A stretch of DNA of 64,000 nucleotides from Rhodococcus ruber NBRC 15591 (GTDB taxonomy: Bacteria > Actinomycetota > Actinomycetes > Mycobacteriales > Mycobacteriaceae), in assembly GCF_001894945.1 (NCBI RefSeq), contig NZ_BCXE01000021.1, positions 124,001 through 188,000 on the forward strand. The letters run 5' to 3'. A program made the translations under genes and the position numbers. This document shows, piece by piece, positions 22,706 to 32,029 of this stretch (positions are counted from its first letter, which is position 1; each line of letters begins with the position of its first letter). The notes below the pieces were generated by a model that searched no databases, was not told the origin of the DNA, and worked only from the letters and a program-made list of their open reading frames with translations.

Positions 22706-25432
22706 ATGACGGGGCCACCGGCCGGCGCGCAGGACGAGCATGCTCCCGCGTTGTCGATGGTGCGTTCCCTCGTGCCTCGGCTTCCCGGCCGGGTGGTGCG
22801 GCGCGCGCGTCTCGAACGCATCCTCGAAGACGGGGTGAGTGCCGGCACCGTGCTCGTATCGGCACCGGCCGGGTCGGGTAAGACGCTGTTGCTGGCCTCC
22901 TGGGCAGCGGCACATCCCGGGCCCGTGGCATGGCTCTCGGTGGAACGTGAGGACGCCGAACCGACGCAGTTCTGGAGCCGGGTCCTGGACTCGCTCCGCG
23001 CCGTCGGCGGGTTCCCCGCCGGGTCGTTGCTGGCGACGATGCAGGTCCCACCCAGCTTCGACCCCCGATTCGTCTCCGTGTTCGCCGATGCGTGTGGCCG
23101 GCTTCCCCATCCCGTCGTCCTGGTGCTGGACGACATGCACCTGCTCGCGGGGACGCCGGCCGTGGAGTCGCTCGCGGCAGCCGTCCGCAGGGGGCTCGGC
23201 AACGTGCGACTGGTGATCGCCACTCGCAGCGATCCCGCGTTGCCCCTGCAACGACTCCGCCTGAGCGGTCAGCTGACCGAGATCCGCGCGGAAGCGTTGC
23301 GGTTCGATGCCGCCGAGGCGAAACAGCTCCTGGCCGACCACGATGTCCTCCTCGAACCCGCGCAGATGCAGACCCTCCTCACCAAGACCGAGGGATGGGC
23401 GGCCGGCCTGCGGCTCGCGGCCCTGTCGCTCCGGAACTCGAACGATGTGGAGGCCACCGTGGAGTCGCTTGCGGGGGACGAACGGTCGGTCGCCGACTAC
23501 TTCGCGGAAGAGGTTCTGGCCAACCAGGATCCGGCACTGGGCCGGTTCCTGCTCGACACGTGCGTCGTAGGGCGGATTTCCGCCGAACTGGCCGACGTCC
23601 TGACGGGGCGTACCGACGGCCAGCAGTTTCTGATTCGGCTCGAACGGGACAACCTGTTCGTCGTCGCGTTGAACCACCGGCGGGAGTGGTACCGCTATCA
23701 CCAACTGTTCGGGGACCTGCTGCGACACCGACTCAAGTCCCAGGATCCCGAGCGCCGCCGCGTGTTGCACCGGCGTGCCGCCCGGTGGTTCGCGGACCAC
23801 GGCGAACTCCTCGAGGCGGCCCGCCACCTGCGCGCCGCGGAGGACTGGCTCGGACTTGCCCGGTTCGTCCTGCGAGCGGCGGGAGCAGAAATCCTGGGTC
23901 CGGAACGTCCGGCGCTGGTGGCACTGCTGCGGGACGCACCCGCCGAGCTGGTCGGGGGGCATGCCGAGGTGGCGGCGGCCGCCGCGGTCGCCGCGTATGC
24001 GGAGTACGATCCGGTCGGCGTCGCCACCCACATGGCCCGCGCCCGCGAGCTGCTCGACCCTCTCCCGACCGCCGACGCGCGGCTCACCGGGACGGTCCTG
24101 GTCACTCTCGATGCGGTGCTCGCCTGGATGAAGGCAGATCCGTCGCGGCAGGTCAGCGCCGCACGAGAAGCGATCCGCCAACTCGAGGGGATCTCGCCGG
24201 CGGACATGCCGGCCTCTCCCGTATACCGAATCGCCGCCGGCACCGTCCTCGCGATGGGCAAGCTGTGGTCCGGAGAACTCGATGCCGCCGAGGCGATGCT
24301 CGCGTCCACGACTTCGGCGCTGGCCGCCGGATCGGCGATGACACCGGTACTCGCGCTGCACCTGCACGGCAACACAGCCGTGCTCATGGCGATGGCCGGC
24401 CGGTTGCGGGCGGCACGCAGAGAGGTCGATCTCGGACTGGCTGTCGCCGACGAGCTGGGATGGACCTTCCTGCCGCCGTCGGCCACGGCGCTGCTGGCCG
24501 AGTCCATGATCCGCCTGCTCGAGGCGGACATCGAGGCCTGTTCCGTTGCGGTCGAGCGGGGGCACACGAGCCTGGGCGAGTTCCGCGACCGCTACATCGA
24601 AACCAGCTTCGGGCTCGTACAGGCACGGCTCGCGCTCTCGGCGGACAACCCGGCGGCGGCACGGGCGCACCTGGGGCGATTGCGGCAGCGCATGTCCGAC
24701 TGGGTCATCCCGCGCTTCCTTGCCGAGTGGTACGAACTCGTCGAGGCAGAGATCCTGCTCGCCGAAGGACGGGCCCACGAGGTTGCGGCGCTGCTGTCCG
24801 CCGAGAAGGGACGAGCGGATCTCGCGCGCCCCGGCGCGCACCGTGTGGTCCTCGTGGCGCGGTCGTACCTGGCGTCCGACGAACCGCGCCGATGCCTGCA
24901 ACTGGTGGCACCGCTGCTCGGGGGAGAACCGATCGACAACGGGCCGACCGTCGATGCCTGGCTGCTCACCGCACTCGCACACGACCGGCTGCAGGCGGAT
25001 GGCGAAGCCGAGATTGCCCTGGCACGTGCCCTCGTCGTGGCCGCGCCCGAAGGAATCGCGCGGCCGTTCCTCCTGGCCGGGGGCCGAGTCCGAGCACTGC
25101 TGGAACGACACAACCGCCTCGACGACGCCCACCGCGAGTTCGTCTCGATGCTGATCGGCAGGATGGGCGGGACCGCCGACCGGTCCGAGGCCCCGCAACT
25201 GCTCGAGCCGTTGACCAGTCGCGAACGGGCTGTCCTTCTGCTCCTGCCCACCATGATGAGCAATGCCGAGATCGCCGACGAGCTCTTCGTGTCAGTGAAC
25301 ACCGTCAAGGCACATCTGAAGTCTCTGTACCGCAAGTTCGGTGCCACGAGTCGCCGCCAGGCGGTGGTGCGGGCGCGGGAACTCGGACTGCTGTCGAGCG
25401 CAGGCGCCCCGACTACCTCCCAGGGGCCGTAG
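22706..25432 (+). CDS. MalT-type LuxR family ATP-dependent transcriptional regulator
   Basis: 908-residue STAND-class regulator. The Walker A is SAPAGSGKTLLLASW (about residues 48-62). A Walker B-like VVLVLDDMHLL (about 136-146) and IATRSDPALPLQRLRLSGQLTEIRAE (MalT-like sensor region) follow. The middle 450 residues are helical repeats resembling TPR. The C-terminal LuxR helix-turn-helix is LTSRERAVLLLLPTMMSNAEIADELFVSVNTVKAHLKSLYRKFG (about 833-876). Such proteins sense an unknown ligand and bind DNA after ATP-driven assembly. Its position beside narKGHJI suggests nitrate-linked control, which is inference. It converges on pnp with a strong hairpin between. Confidence 0.88.
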   Translation: MTGPPAGAQDEHAPALSMVRSLVPRLPGRVVRRARLERILEDGVSAGTVLVSAPAGSGKTLLLASWAAAHPGPVAWLSVEREDAEPTQFWSRVLDSLRAVGGFPAGSLLATMQVPPSFDPRFVSVFADACGRLPHPVVLVLDDMHLLAGTPAVESLAAAVRRGLGNVRLVIATRSDPALPLQRLRLSGQLTEIRAEALRFDAAEAKQLLADHDVLLEPAQMQTLLTKTEGWAAGLRLAALSLRNSNDVEATVESLAGDERSVADYFAEEVLANQDPALGRFLLDTCVVGRISAELADVLTGRTDGQQFLIRLERDNLFVVALNHRREWYRYHQLFGDLLRHRLKSQDPERRRVLHRRAARWFADHGELLEAARHLRAAEDWLGLARFVLRAAGAEILGPERPALVALLRDAPAELVGGHAEVAAAAAVAAYAEYDPVGVATHMARARELLDPLPTADARLTGTVLVTLDAVLAWMKADPSRQVSAAREAIRQLEGISPADMPASPVYRIAAGTVLAMGKLWSGELDAAEAMLASTTSALAAGSAMTPVLALHLHGNTAVLMAMAGRLRAARREVDLGLAVADELGWTFLPPSATALLAESMIRLLEADIEACSVAVERGHTSLGEFRDRYIETSFGLVQARLALSADNPAAARAHLGRLRQRMSDWVIPRFLAEWYELVEAEILLAEGRAHEVAALLSAEKGRADLARPGAHRVVLVARSYLASDEPRRCLQLVAPLLGGEPIDNGPTVDAWLLTALAHDRLQADGEAEIALARALVVAAPEGIARPFLLAGGRVRALLERHNRLDDAHREFVSMLIGRMGGTADRSEAPQLLEPLTSRERAVLLLLPTMMSNAEIADELFVSVNTVKAHLKSLYRKFGATSRRQAVVRARELGLLSSAGAPTTSQGP

Positions 25433-25462
25433 CAGGCGCCGCGCCGGCGGGAGAACACGCGA

Positions 25463-25509
25463 CCGCCCGCGTCTCCGTCCGTCCCAGGGACAGACGGAGA
25501 CGCGGGCGG
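25463..25509. terminator. Bidirectional terminator between LuxR gene and pnp
   Basis: A 22-bp stem (25463-25484 with 25488-25509) with one mismatch and a 3-nt loop lies between the convergent stop codons. The arms read CCGCCCGCGTCTCCGTCC and its near-complement. No long T-tract follows. Confidence 0.75.
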
Positions 25510-25523
25510 CCGGGATCCGAGTG

Positions 25524-27821
25524 TCAGCTCTCGGCGGTGTCGCCGGACTCGGCCGGAACTGCGGGTGTCGCGTCCGAAGCGCCGGCGGTGTCCTCGTCGG
25601 GCACCGGCACCAGGCTGATCTTGCCCCGGTTGTCGATGTCGGCGATCTCGACGCGGATCTTCGAGCCGACGTTGACGACGTCCTCGACCTTGGCGATGCG
25701 CTTGCCGTTGCCGAGCTTGCTGATGTGCACCAAGCCGTCGCGGCCCGGCAGCAGCGAGACGAACGCACCGAACGCCGTGGTCTTGACCACGGTCCCCAGG
25801 AACCGCTCGCCCACCTTCGGCAGCTGCGGGTTCGCGATGGCGTTGATCTTGTCGATCGCGGCCTGGGCGGACGGGCCGTCGGCGGCGCCGACGTACACCG
25901 TGCCGTCGTCCTCGATGGAGATGTTCGCGCCGGTCTCCTCGGTGATCGAGTTGATCATCTTGCCCTTGGGGCCGATGACCTCGCCGATCTTGTCCACCGG
26001 GACCTTGATGGTGGTGATCCGCGGAGCGAACGGGCTCATCTCGTCCGGGGTCTCGATGGCCTCGGCCATCACCTCGAGGATGGTGGCGCGGGCGTCGCGA
26101 GCCTGCGCCAGCGCGCCGGCGAGCACCTGGGACGGGATCCCGTCGAGCTTGGTGTCGAGCTGCAGCGCGGTGACGAAGTCCTTCGTGCCGGCCACCTTGA
26201 AGTCCATGTCACCGAACGCGTCCTCGGCGCCGAGGATGTCGGTCAGTGCGACGTAACGGGTCTCACCGTCGACCTCGTCGGAGACCAGGCCCATCGCGAT
26301 ACCGGCGACGGGCGCCTTGAGGGGCACGCCGGCGTTCAGCAGCGAGAGCGTGGAGGCACACACCGAGCCCATCGAGGTGGATCCGTTCGAGCTGAGCGCC
26401 TCGGAGACCTGACGGATCGCGTAGGGGAACTCCTCCTGGCTGGGCAGGACCGGGATCAGGGCCCGCTCGGCGAGGGCGCCGTGGCCGATCTCGCGGCGCT
26501 TCGGGGAGCCGACGCGGCCGGTCTCACCGGTGGAGTACGGCGGGAAGTTGTAGTGGTGCATGTACCGCTTGCTGGTCTCGGGACCGAGCGAGTCGATCTG
26601 CTGCGCCATCTTCACCATGTCCAGCGTGGTGACACCCATGATCTGGGTCTCGCCGCGTTCGAACAGCGCCGAGCCGTGCGCGCGCGGCACCACCGCGACC
26701 TCGGCGGACAGGGCACGGATATCCGTGACACCGCGGCCGTCGATGCGGAACTGGTCCCGCAGGATCCGCTGGCGGACCAGCTTCTTCGTCAGGGAACGGA
26801 ACGCCGCGCCGATCTCCTTCTCGCGGCCCTCGAAGTTGGGGGCCACCTGCTCGAGGACCTCGACCTTGACCTCGTCGGTCCGCTCGTCGCGCTCCTGCTT
26901 GCCGGCGATGGTCAGCGCCTCGGACAGCTTGGCCGACGCGGCGGCCTCGACGGCCTCGTACACGTCTGCCTCGTAGGCCGGGAACACCGGGAAGTCACCG
27001 GTGGGCTTCGCCGCGGCGGCGGCGAGCTGCTGCTGGGCGATGCACAGCCGCGCGATGAACGGCTTGGCGGCCTCGAGGCCCTCGGCGACGACGGTCTCGG
27101 TCGGTGCCTGCGCCCCGCCGGCCACCAGCTCGACGACGTTCCCGGTGGCCTCGGCCTCGACCATCATGATCGCGACGTCGGCGGTCTCGGGGTTGTCGCC
27201 GCCACCCACGATGCGGCCCGCGACGACCATGTCGAACACGGCGTTCTCGAGCTGCTCGACCGTGGGGAACGCGACCCACTGGCCGGTCTTGTTCTCCTCC
27301 GAGGTGATCAGCGCGACCCGCACGCCACCGACGGGTCCGGAGAACGGCAGGCCGGCGATCTGCGTGGATGCCGACGCGGCGTTGATGGCGACGACGTCGT
27401 ACAGGTCGTTCGGGTTCAGGCTGAGCACCGTCACCACGACCTGGATCTCGTTGCGCAGGCCGTCGACGAACGACGGGCGCAGCGGCCGGTCGATGAGACG
27501 GCAGGTCAGGATCGCGTCGGTCGAGGGCCGGCCCTCACGACGGAAGAACGAGCCGGGGATGCGTCCCGCGGCGTACATGCGCTCCTCGACGTCCACCGTC
27601 AGCGGGAAGAAGTCGAAGTGCTCCTTGGGCTGCTTGGAGGCGCTCGTCGCCGACAGCAGCATGGTCTCGTCGTCGAGGTACGCGACGACGGAGCCGGCGG
27701 CCTGTTGGGCGAGGCGGCCGGTCTCGAAACGAATCTGACGGGTGCCGAAGGACCCGTTGTCGAGGACCGCGACGGACTCGAACACGCCCTCGTCGACCTC
27801 GACTGCGGAATTGCTGGTCAT
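25524..27821 (-). CDS. pnp: Polyribonucleotide nucleotidyltransferase (PNPase/GpsI)
   Basis: 765-residue 3'-5' phosphorolytic exoribonuclease and polymerase. Two RNase PH domains occupy about residues 15-230 and 320-560 (second core: [27 protein letters not shown]). The KH domain is [30 protein letters not shown], and the S1 domain starts at [35 protein letters not shown]. An acidic Ala/Asp-rich tail ends the protein. Start ATG 27821 ([23 protein letters not shown]) is preferred over 27920. It lies downstream of rpsO, a pairing conserved in bacteria. Confidence 0.97.
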   Translation of the reverse strand: MTSNSAVEVDEGVFESVAVLDNGSFGTRQIRFETGRLAQQAAGSVVAYLDDETMLLSATSASKQPKEHFDFFPLTVDVEERMYAAGRIPGSFFRREGRPSTDAILTCRLIDRPLRPSFVDGLRNEIQVVVTVLSLNPNDLYDVVAINAASASTQIAGLPFSGPVGGVRVALITSEENKTGQWVAFPTVEQLENAVFDMVVAGRIVGGGDNPETADVAIMMVEAEATGNVVELVAGGAQAPTETVVAEGLEAAKPFIARLCIAQQQLAAAAAKPTGDFPVFPAYEADVYEAVEAAASAKLSEALTIAGKQERDERTDEVKVEVLEQVAPNFEGREKEIGAAFRSLTKKLVRQRILRDQFRIDGRGVTDIRALSAEVAVVPRAHGSALFERGETQIMGVTTLDMVKMAQQIDSLGPETSKRYMHHYNFPPYSTGETGRVGSPKRREIGHGALAERALIPVLPSQEEFPYAIRQVSEALSSNGSTSMGSVCASTLSLLNAGVPLKAPVAGIAMGLVSDEVDGETRYVALTDILGAEDAFGDMDFKVAGTKDFVTALQLDTKLDGIPSQVLAGALAQARDARATILEVMAEAIETPDEMSPFAPRITTIKVPVDKIGEVIGPKGKMINSITEETGANISIEDDGTVYVGAADGPSAQAAIDKINAIANPQLPKVGERFLGTVVKTTAFGAFVSLLPGRDGLVHISKLGNGKRIAKVEDVVNVGSKIRVEIADIDNRGKISLVPVPDEDTAGASDATPAVPAESGDTAES

Positions 27822-28099
27822 CTCTACTCTTCTCTTCCCTCTCGTCTTCGCCGTACCCGCGCGGGCGCCACAACCCTCGTGGCTGCAGCTGCGCACCGAT
27901 CGCCCGTACCCGCGTCTCACGGGCCGAGCGTGCGGAGGCGGTCGTCGATCGAAACCGTCCGGACCGGGTCCGGAAGGTCACTACCGAAGACCGACACCGT
28001 CGGTGCATACGGTTCCGCGGGCGGTGTCGCCGTCCGCGGGTGCCGCTGCCGGTGTCCGACGGGCACGTAGCCCGTCTCCGACCGCACAGCGGCCAAACA

Positions 28100-28147
28100 C
28101 CGATAGCCAACGAGGCTCAGTCTAAGCATTGCCTCGTTGGCTATCGG
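28100..28147 (-). other. 17-bp perfect hairpin between rpsO and pnp
   Basis: Arms 28100-28116 and 28131-28147 are perfectly complementary over 17 bp with a 14-nt loop. The element lies 44 nt after the rpsO stop in the 369-bp rpsO-pnp gap. No T-tract follows on the minus strand (TGTTTGG). In E. coli and Streptomyces an RNase III site in the rpsO-pnp spacer governs pnp autoregulation, so a processing site is as likely as a terminator. I see no gene in the rest of the gap. Confidence 0.75.
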
Positions 28148-28190
28148 AAAGATCAGCGAACGCAGATCGCGTCGTCGCTTCGTCGCGCTC

Positions 28191-28460
28191 CTATCGACGC
28201 AGACCCAGACGCTGGATCAGCGAACGGTAGCGGTTGACGTCGACCTTCTCGACGTACTTGAGCAGCCGGCGACGACGACCGACCAGCAGCAGCAGGCCGC
28301 GGCGGGAGTGGTGGTCGTGCTTGTGCTGCTTCAGGTGCTCGGTCAGGTCCTGGATGCGCTTGGTGAGCATCGCGACCTGCGCCTCGGGCGATCCGGTGTC
28401 GGTCTCGTGGAGGCCGTACTCGCCGAGGATCTGCTTCTTCTGCTCGGTGGTCAATGCCAC
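28191..28460 (-). CDS. rpsO: 30S ribosomal protein S15
   Basis: 89-residue S15, which binds the central domain of 16S rRNA early in 30S assembly. Full-length family sequence: [35 protein letters not shown] at the N-terminus, [29 protein letters not shown], and [13 protein letters not shown] at the end. The start is GTG 28460 with GGAGT about 9 nt upstream; the much longer open frame upstream (to 29720) is a shadow of the WS/DGAT gene. It is followed by the hairpin and pnp. Confidence 0.97.
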   Translation of the reverse strand: MALTTEQKKQILGEYGLHETDTGSPEAQVAMLTKRIQDLTEHLKQHKHDHHSRRGLLLLVGRRRRLLKYVEKVDVNRYRSLIQRLGLRR

Positions 28461-28588
28461 TGGTGATACTCCTGATCGATGACGTCCGCGCGCTTCGTGA
28501 AACGGGCCGGAACCCGTCGGTGCGGCCACCGCGAACCACAGCACACACCAGCGGATGAGCGTACCAGAGGGGTGCGCACCCGCTTCGG

Positions 28589-30001
28589 TCACCCTCGCCC
28601 CCGGGGGCCGGTGCCGGATCGCCGGCCGCCGGTGGCCTCGATCACCTCGGCGAACCCCTCCTCGAGGAGGGTCGCGTACCGATCGAGGTCCGGCATCAGC
28701 AGCGGGGAGCTCATGACGGTGACGGCGAACGAATCGCCGGCCCGGCTGAAGGAGTGCACCAGACCCATCCCCGGACGCAGAGACTGGATGCCGGCGACGA
28801 ATCGGAATGCCGCGCCGCCGTAGGTCCAGTCGGCCTCGCCGCCACAGTCGACACTGGTGACCGCCGTCTGGGCCGGGCCCGGGGCTCCACCTGCCGACGC
28901 CGCGCGGTCGTGCCGGTCCGTCACCCGGCGGTACACCGGATACGGCACCGCACCCGCGCCCGCGAGGCGGTCCAACACCTCGGGAGACGTCGCGATCCGC
29001 CGCTCGTGGGCGAGCGCGTCGGCCACGGCCGCCACCCGGTCGCGGGGATCGGCGACCTCGGTGCACAACGGAACGATCGCGGCAGTCAGCCGGTTGACGC
29101 CCAGCGCGACACCGGCCGCGCCCACCGCGACCGGAACCGCGACGCGTACATCGACGACGGGCGCGCAGTGCTCGCCGAGGTAGCGCTGCAGCGCCAGGGA
29201 TACCGCCGCCAGGCCCATGGCTGTCACGGTGTAGGTCCGGCCCACGAGACTGCCCAGGTCCGGACGCACGATCCGGATCGCCCGGTCGCGCCCGGGGGCG
29301 CGGGCGAGCATCGGCCGCGCCGCCGGCGACGGGACCGCCGGGGTGTCCGCGGACCGCGCCGATGCCGCCCGCCGCACCAGGACCGCGCCGAGCCCCAGGT
29401 ACCAGCGAGCGAAGCGTGCCACCCCCGACACCGCTGCGGCGGCGTGGTGCGGGCGCGTCGCGGCCGGCGCCAGACCGGGAACGCGCAGTGGCTGCCCGTC
29501 CGCGCCGAACAGTGCGCCGAGGAAGGCACCCAACGCCGAACCGACCATCACGGCGTGGCTGACCTGCAGCACGACGACCGTCACGGTCGCCGTCGGGTCG
29601 TCGGGGTCGGACACTCCGGCGAAGACGTGCAGGCACCACGCACGCCGCCGGACGTCCAGCGGGTCCGCGCAGAGGTCGGCGATGGCGTCGATGCAGTCCG
29701 TGAACGAGCCGCCGGCCCACTCGCGGTACTCGATACGTTGCTCGGGCGGGAGTTGCGCCCGCACCCAGTACGGGTAGTCCAGCCGGCCGGGCGCCTCGAC
29801 GATCCGCCGGTCCAGCGCCGTCAGCAGATGCGTCCGGGAACGCAGGTGAGCGAGCGCGTCCCCGGGGCCGCGAACGGTCCTGTCCTGCTCATCGAACACG
29901 ACGAATGCGGACCAGTCGGTCGGCCGGCCCGGTTTCGACTCGTAGTAGTTCGCGGCATCTGCCCAGGTCAGGCGCGCGTGCCGCCACTGACGTATCGACA
30001 C
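28589..30001 (-). CDS. WS/DGAT-like acyltransferase with degenerate active site
   Basis: 470-residue protein resembling wax ester synthase/diacylglycerol acyltransferases of actinobacteria (N-terminal [15 protein letters not shown]..., [24 protein letters not shown]-terminal [46 protein letters not shown]). The catalytic HHxxxDG motif is replaced by SHAVMVG at residues 148-154: the second His is kept, but the first His and the Asp are lost. It may therefore act on another acceptor or be a non-catalytic paralogue. The start is GTG 30001. It lies between ribF and rpsO, where mycobacteria have no such gene. Confidence 0.7.
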   Translation of the reverse strand: MSIRQWRHARLTWADAANYYESKPGRPTDWSAFVVFDEQDRTVRGPGDALAHLRSRTHLLTALDRRIVEAPGRLDYPYWVRAQLPPEQRIEYREWAGGSFTDCIDAIADLCADPLDVRRRAWCLHVFAGVSDPDDPTATVTVVVLQVSHAVMVGSALGAFLGALFGADGQPLRVPGLAPAATRPHHAAAAVSGVARFARWYLGLGAVLVRRAASARSADTPAVPSPAARPMLARAPGRDRAIRIVRPDLGSLVGRTYTVTAMGLAAVSLALQRYLGEHCAPVVDVRVAVPVAVGAAGVALGVNRLTAAIVPLCTEVADPRDRVAAVADALAHERRIATSPEVLDRLAGAGAVPYPVYRRVTDRHDRAASAGGAPGPAQTAVTSVDCGGEADWTYGGAAFRFVAGIQSLRPGMGLVHSFSRAGDSFAVTVMSSPLLMPDLDRYATLLEEGFAEVIEATGGRRSGTGPRGRG

Positions 30002-30049
30002 ACCGGGAATTGTCCCCGATCGGGGCGCGATCCCGGGCCGGAACGGCCC

Positions 30050-31021
30050 CTAGCCGCGAGCGCGCTCGAGCACTTCGCGTGCCCGCTCGGCGTCACGGTG
30101 CATCGCCGAGACGAGGGCCTCCACCGATTCGAACCGCTCCATCCCGCGCAGCCGCTCGACGAAGTCGACCGCGACGTGCTGGCCGTACAGGTCGGCCTCC
30201 TCGTCGAGGACGAACGCCTCGACCGTGCGGGTACGCCCGGAGAAGGTCGGGTTGGTGCCCACCGATACGGCCGCGAGGTACCGCTCCCCCGGGGTGACGG
30301 TGCCGAGTCCACCGCTACCCGGACCGAGGACGGTGAACCAGCACGCGTAGACGCCGTCCGCGGGAATGGCCGAGTACATGGGCGGCGCGACGTTCGCGGT
30401 GGGGAAGCCGAGATCGCGGCCCCGGCCGTCGCCGTGCACCACGACGCCCTCGACGCGGTGGGGGCGGCCCAGCGCGTCGGCCGCGGCGGCGACGTCGCCG
30501 GCGTCCACGCACGAGCGGATATAGGTGGACGAGAACGTCACCGCATGTTCGCTGAGCAGGGTCAGGCCCTGGACGGCGAAGCCGAAACGCTCGCCGATGG
30601 TGCGCAGCAGATCCACATTGCCGGCGGCCTTCTTGCCGAAGGTGAAGTTCTCGCCGACGACGACCTCGGCGACATGGAGCCGCTCGACGAGGATCTCGTG
30701 GGCGTACCGCTCGGGGGACAACTTCATGAACTCGGGCGTGAACGGCATGACGCAGAAGACGTCGATGCCGAGTTCCTCGGCCAGTTCGGCACGTCGCGCC
30801 AGGGTCGTGAGCTGCGCCGGGTGGCTGCCCGGCCGGACGACCTCCATCGGGTGCGGATCGAACGTCATCAGGGCGCTGGCCGTGCCGCGTTCCTTCGCCG
30901 ACTTCACCGCCCGCGCGATCAGTTGCTGATGCCCGCGGTGCACACCGTCGAACACCCCGATCGTCAGGACACAACGACCCCAATCCGCAGGAATTTCGTC
31001 GAGACCTCGCCATCTCTGCAC
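30050..31021 (-). CDS. ribF: Bifunctional riboflavin kinase/FAD synthetase
   Basis: 323-residue enzyme making FMN from riboflavin and then FAD. The N-terminal adenylyltransferase has LTIGVFDGVHRGHQQLI (about residues 18-34) and the STYIRS nucleotidyl motif (about 160). The C-terminal kinase begins at HRVEGVVVHGDGRGRDLGFPTANV with the GFPTAN motif, and ends PTFSGRTRTVEAFVLDEE...VDFVERLRGMERF. I chose GTG 31021 (VQRWRGLDEIPADWG), matching mycobacterial N-termini; ATG 31057 is in frame with a close GGAG and cannot be excluded. It is divergent from mntA. Confidence 0.94.
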   Translation of the reverse strand: MQRWRGLDEIPADWGRCVLTIGVFDGVHRGHQQLIARAVKSAKERGTASALMTFDPHPMEVVRPGSHPAQLTTLARRAELAEELGIDVFCVMPFTPEFMKLSPERYAHEILVERLHVAEVVVGENFTFGKKAAGNVDLLRTIGERFGFAVQGLTLLSEHAVTFSSTYIRSCVDAGDVAAAADALGRPHRVEGVVVHGDGRGRDLGFPTANVAPPMYSAIPADGVYACWFTVLGPGSGGLGTVTPGERYLAAVSVGTNPTFSGRTRTVEAFVLDEEADLYGQHVAVDFVERLRGMERFESVEALVSAMHRDAERAREVLERARG

Positions 31022-31081
31022 ACGCTGCAGCCTACGACCCGGCGGCCGGGCGGTCATCTCCGGCTCGCCCGGAGCGCCTCA

Positions 31082-31129
31082 TGGACAACTCCGCCAGTGT
31101 CCCGCCATAATTTCGGCATGCCGAACATT
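31082..31129 (+). promoter_or_regulatory. Leaderless mntABC promoter with MntR-type operator
   Basis: TGGACA (31082-31087) and CATAAT (31106-31111) are spaced by 18 nt, and the ATG of mntA (31118) follows 6 nt later, so the mRNA is predicted to be leaderless. TTCGGCATGCCGAA (31112-31125) is a perfect 14-bp palindrome that covers the transcription start and the start codon; outer bases at 31109-31129 extend the symmetry. Overlap of -10 and start by a palindrome next to an mntR gene indicates Mn2+-dependent repression. The repressor assignment is inference. Confidence 0.7.
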
Positions 31130-32029
31130 TTCGTTGGACTACGCAAAATCGTGGTGGTCGTCGCGGCCACGACGGTCCTGGCGGGCTGTGCCGCGGCGCA
31201 GAGTTCCGACGACGACCGGCCCCTGGTACTGACCACTTTCACCGTGCTCGCGGACATGGCCCGCAACGTCGCCGGGGAGCACCTGCGGGTCGAGTCGATC
31301 ACCAAGGTCGGCGCCGAGGTCCACGGTTACGAACCCACCCCGGGCGACCTGCGTTACGCCTCCCGCGCCGACCTCGTCCTCGACAACGGCCTCGGCCTCG
31401 AGCGCTGGTTCGAGCAGTTCCTCGCCGATACCGACGCGGCCCACGCCGTGCTCAGCGACGGGGTTCCGCCGCTGCCGATCGGCGAGGACGCCTACGCGGG
31501 GCGGCACAACCCGCACGCGTGGATGTCCCCGTTGGCGGCCCAGACCTACGTCGACAACATCGCCGCCGCCTTCACCGACCTCGACCCCGAGCACGCCGCG
31601 GACTACGCCGCCAACGCCGCGGCGTACCGCACCGAACTACAGGCGCTGCACGAAGAACTCGTCGCCGATCTGGCCGTGCTGCCGCCGAACCACCGGGCGC
31701 TGGTCACCTGCGAGGGGGCCTTCAGCTACCTGGCCCGCGACGCCGGCCTGAGCGAGGCCTACCTGTGGGCGGTCAACGCCGACCAGCAGGGCACCCCGCA
31801 GCAGATCGCCCGCACCGTCGACTTCGTCCGGACCAACGCCGTGCCTGCCGTGTTCTGCGAGTCCACCGTCTCGGACAAGGCCCAGCGGCAGGTCGCCGAG
31901 GACACCGGAGCCCGGTTCGGCGGAACCCTGTATGTCGACTCGCTCTCCGAGCCGGACGGTCCCGTGCCCACCTACCTCGACCTGCTCCGGCACGACGTCC
32001 GCACCATCACCGAAGGGCTGCGTCCATGA
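31118..32029 (+). CDS. mntA: Manganese ABC transporter, substrate-binding lipoprotein
   Basis: 303-residue cluster A-I (ZnuA/PsaA/MntC) metal-binding protein. The signal is lipoprotein-type: a basic hydrophobic stretch then VLAGCAAAQ, with the lipobox Cys at about residue 25. Metal ligands can be placed as His in GAEVHGYEP, His in HNPHAWMSP, Glu in CEGAFSYLARDAGL and Asp in YVDSLSEPDG. The His-His-Glu-Asp set is that of Mn/Fe binders; zinc-specific ZnuA proteins have a third His in place of Glu. No His-rich loop is present, also against zinc. It overlaps mntB by 4 nt (ATGA) and begins at a leaderless ATG in an operator palindrome. Symbol follows B. subtilis usage. Confidence 0.85.
   Translation: MPNIFVGLRKIVVVVAATTVLAGCAAAQSSDDDRPLVLTTFTVLADMARNVAGEHLRVESITKVGAEVHGYEPTPGDLRYASRADLVLDNGLGLERWFEQFLADTDAAHAVLSDGVPPLPIGEDAYAGRHNPHAWMSPLAAQTYVDNIAAAFTDLDPEHAADYAANAAAYRTELQALHEELVADLAVLPPNHRALVTCEGAFSYLARDAGLSEAYLWAVNADQQGTPQQIARTVDFVRTNAVPAVFCESTVSDKAQRQVAEDTGARFGGTLYVDSLSEPDGPVPTYLDLLRHDVRTITEGLRP

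Noticed and set aside
28461-29720. Long frame ahead of rpsO
   Set aside because: It is a shadow of the WS/DGAT gene. S15 starts at GTG 28460 with a proper ribosome site.
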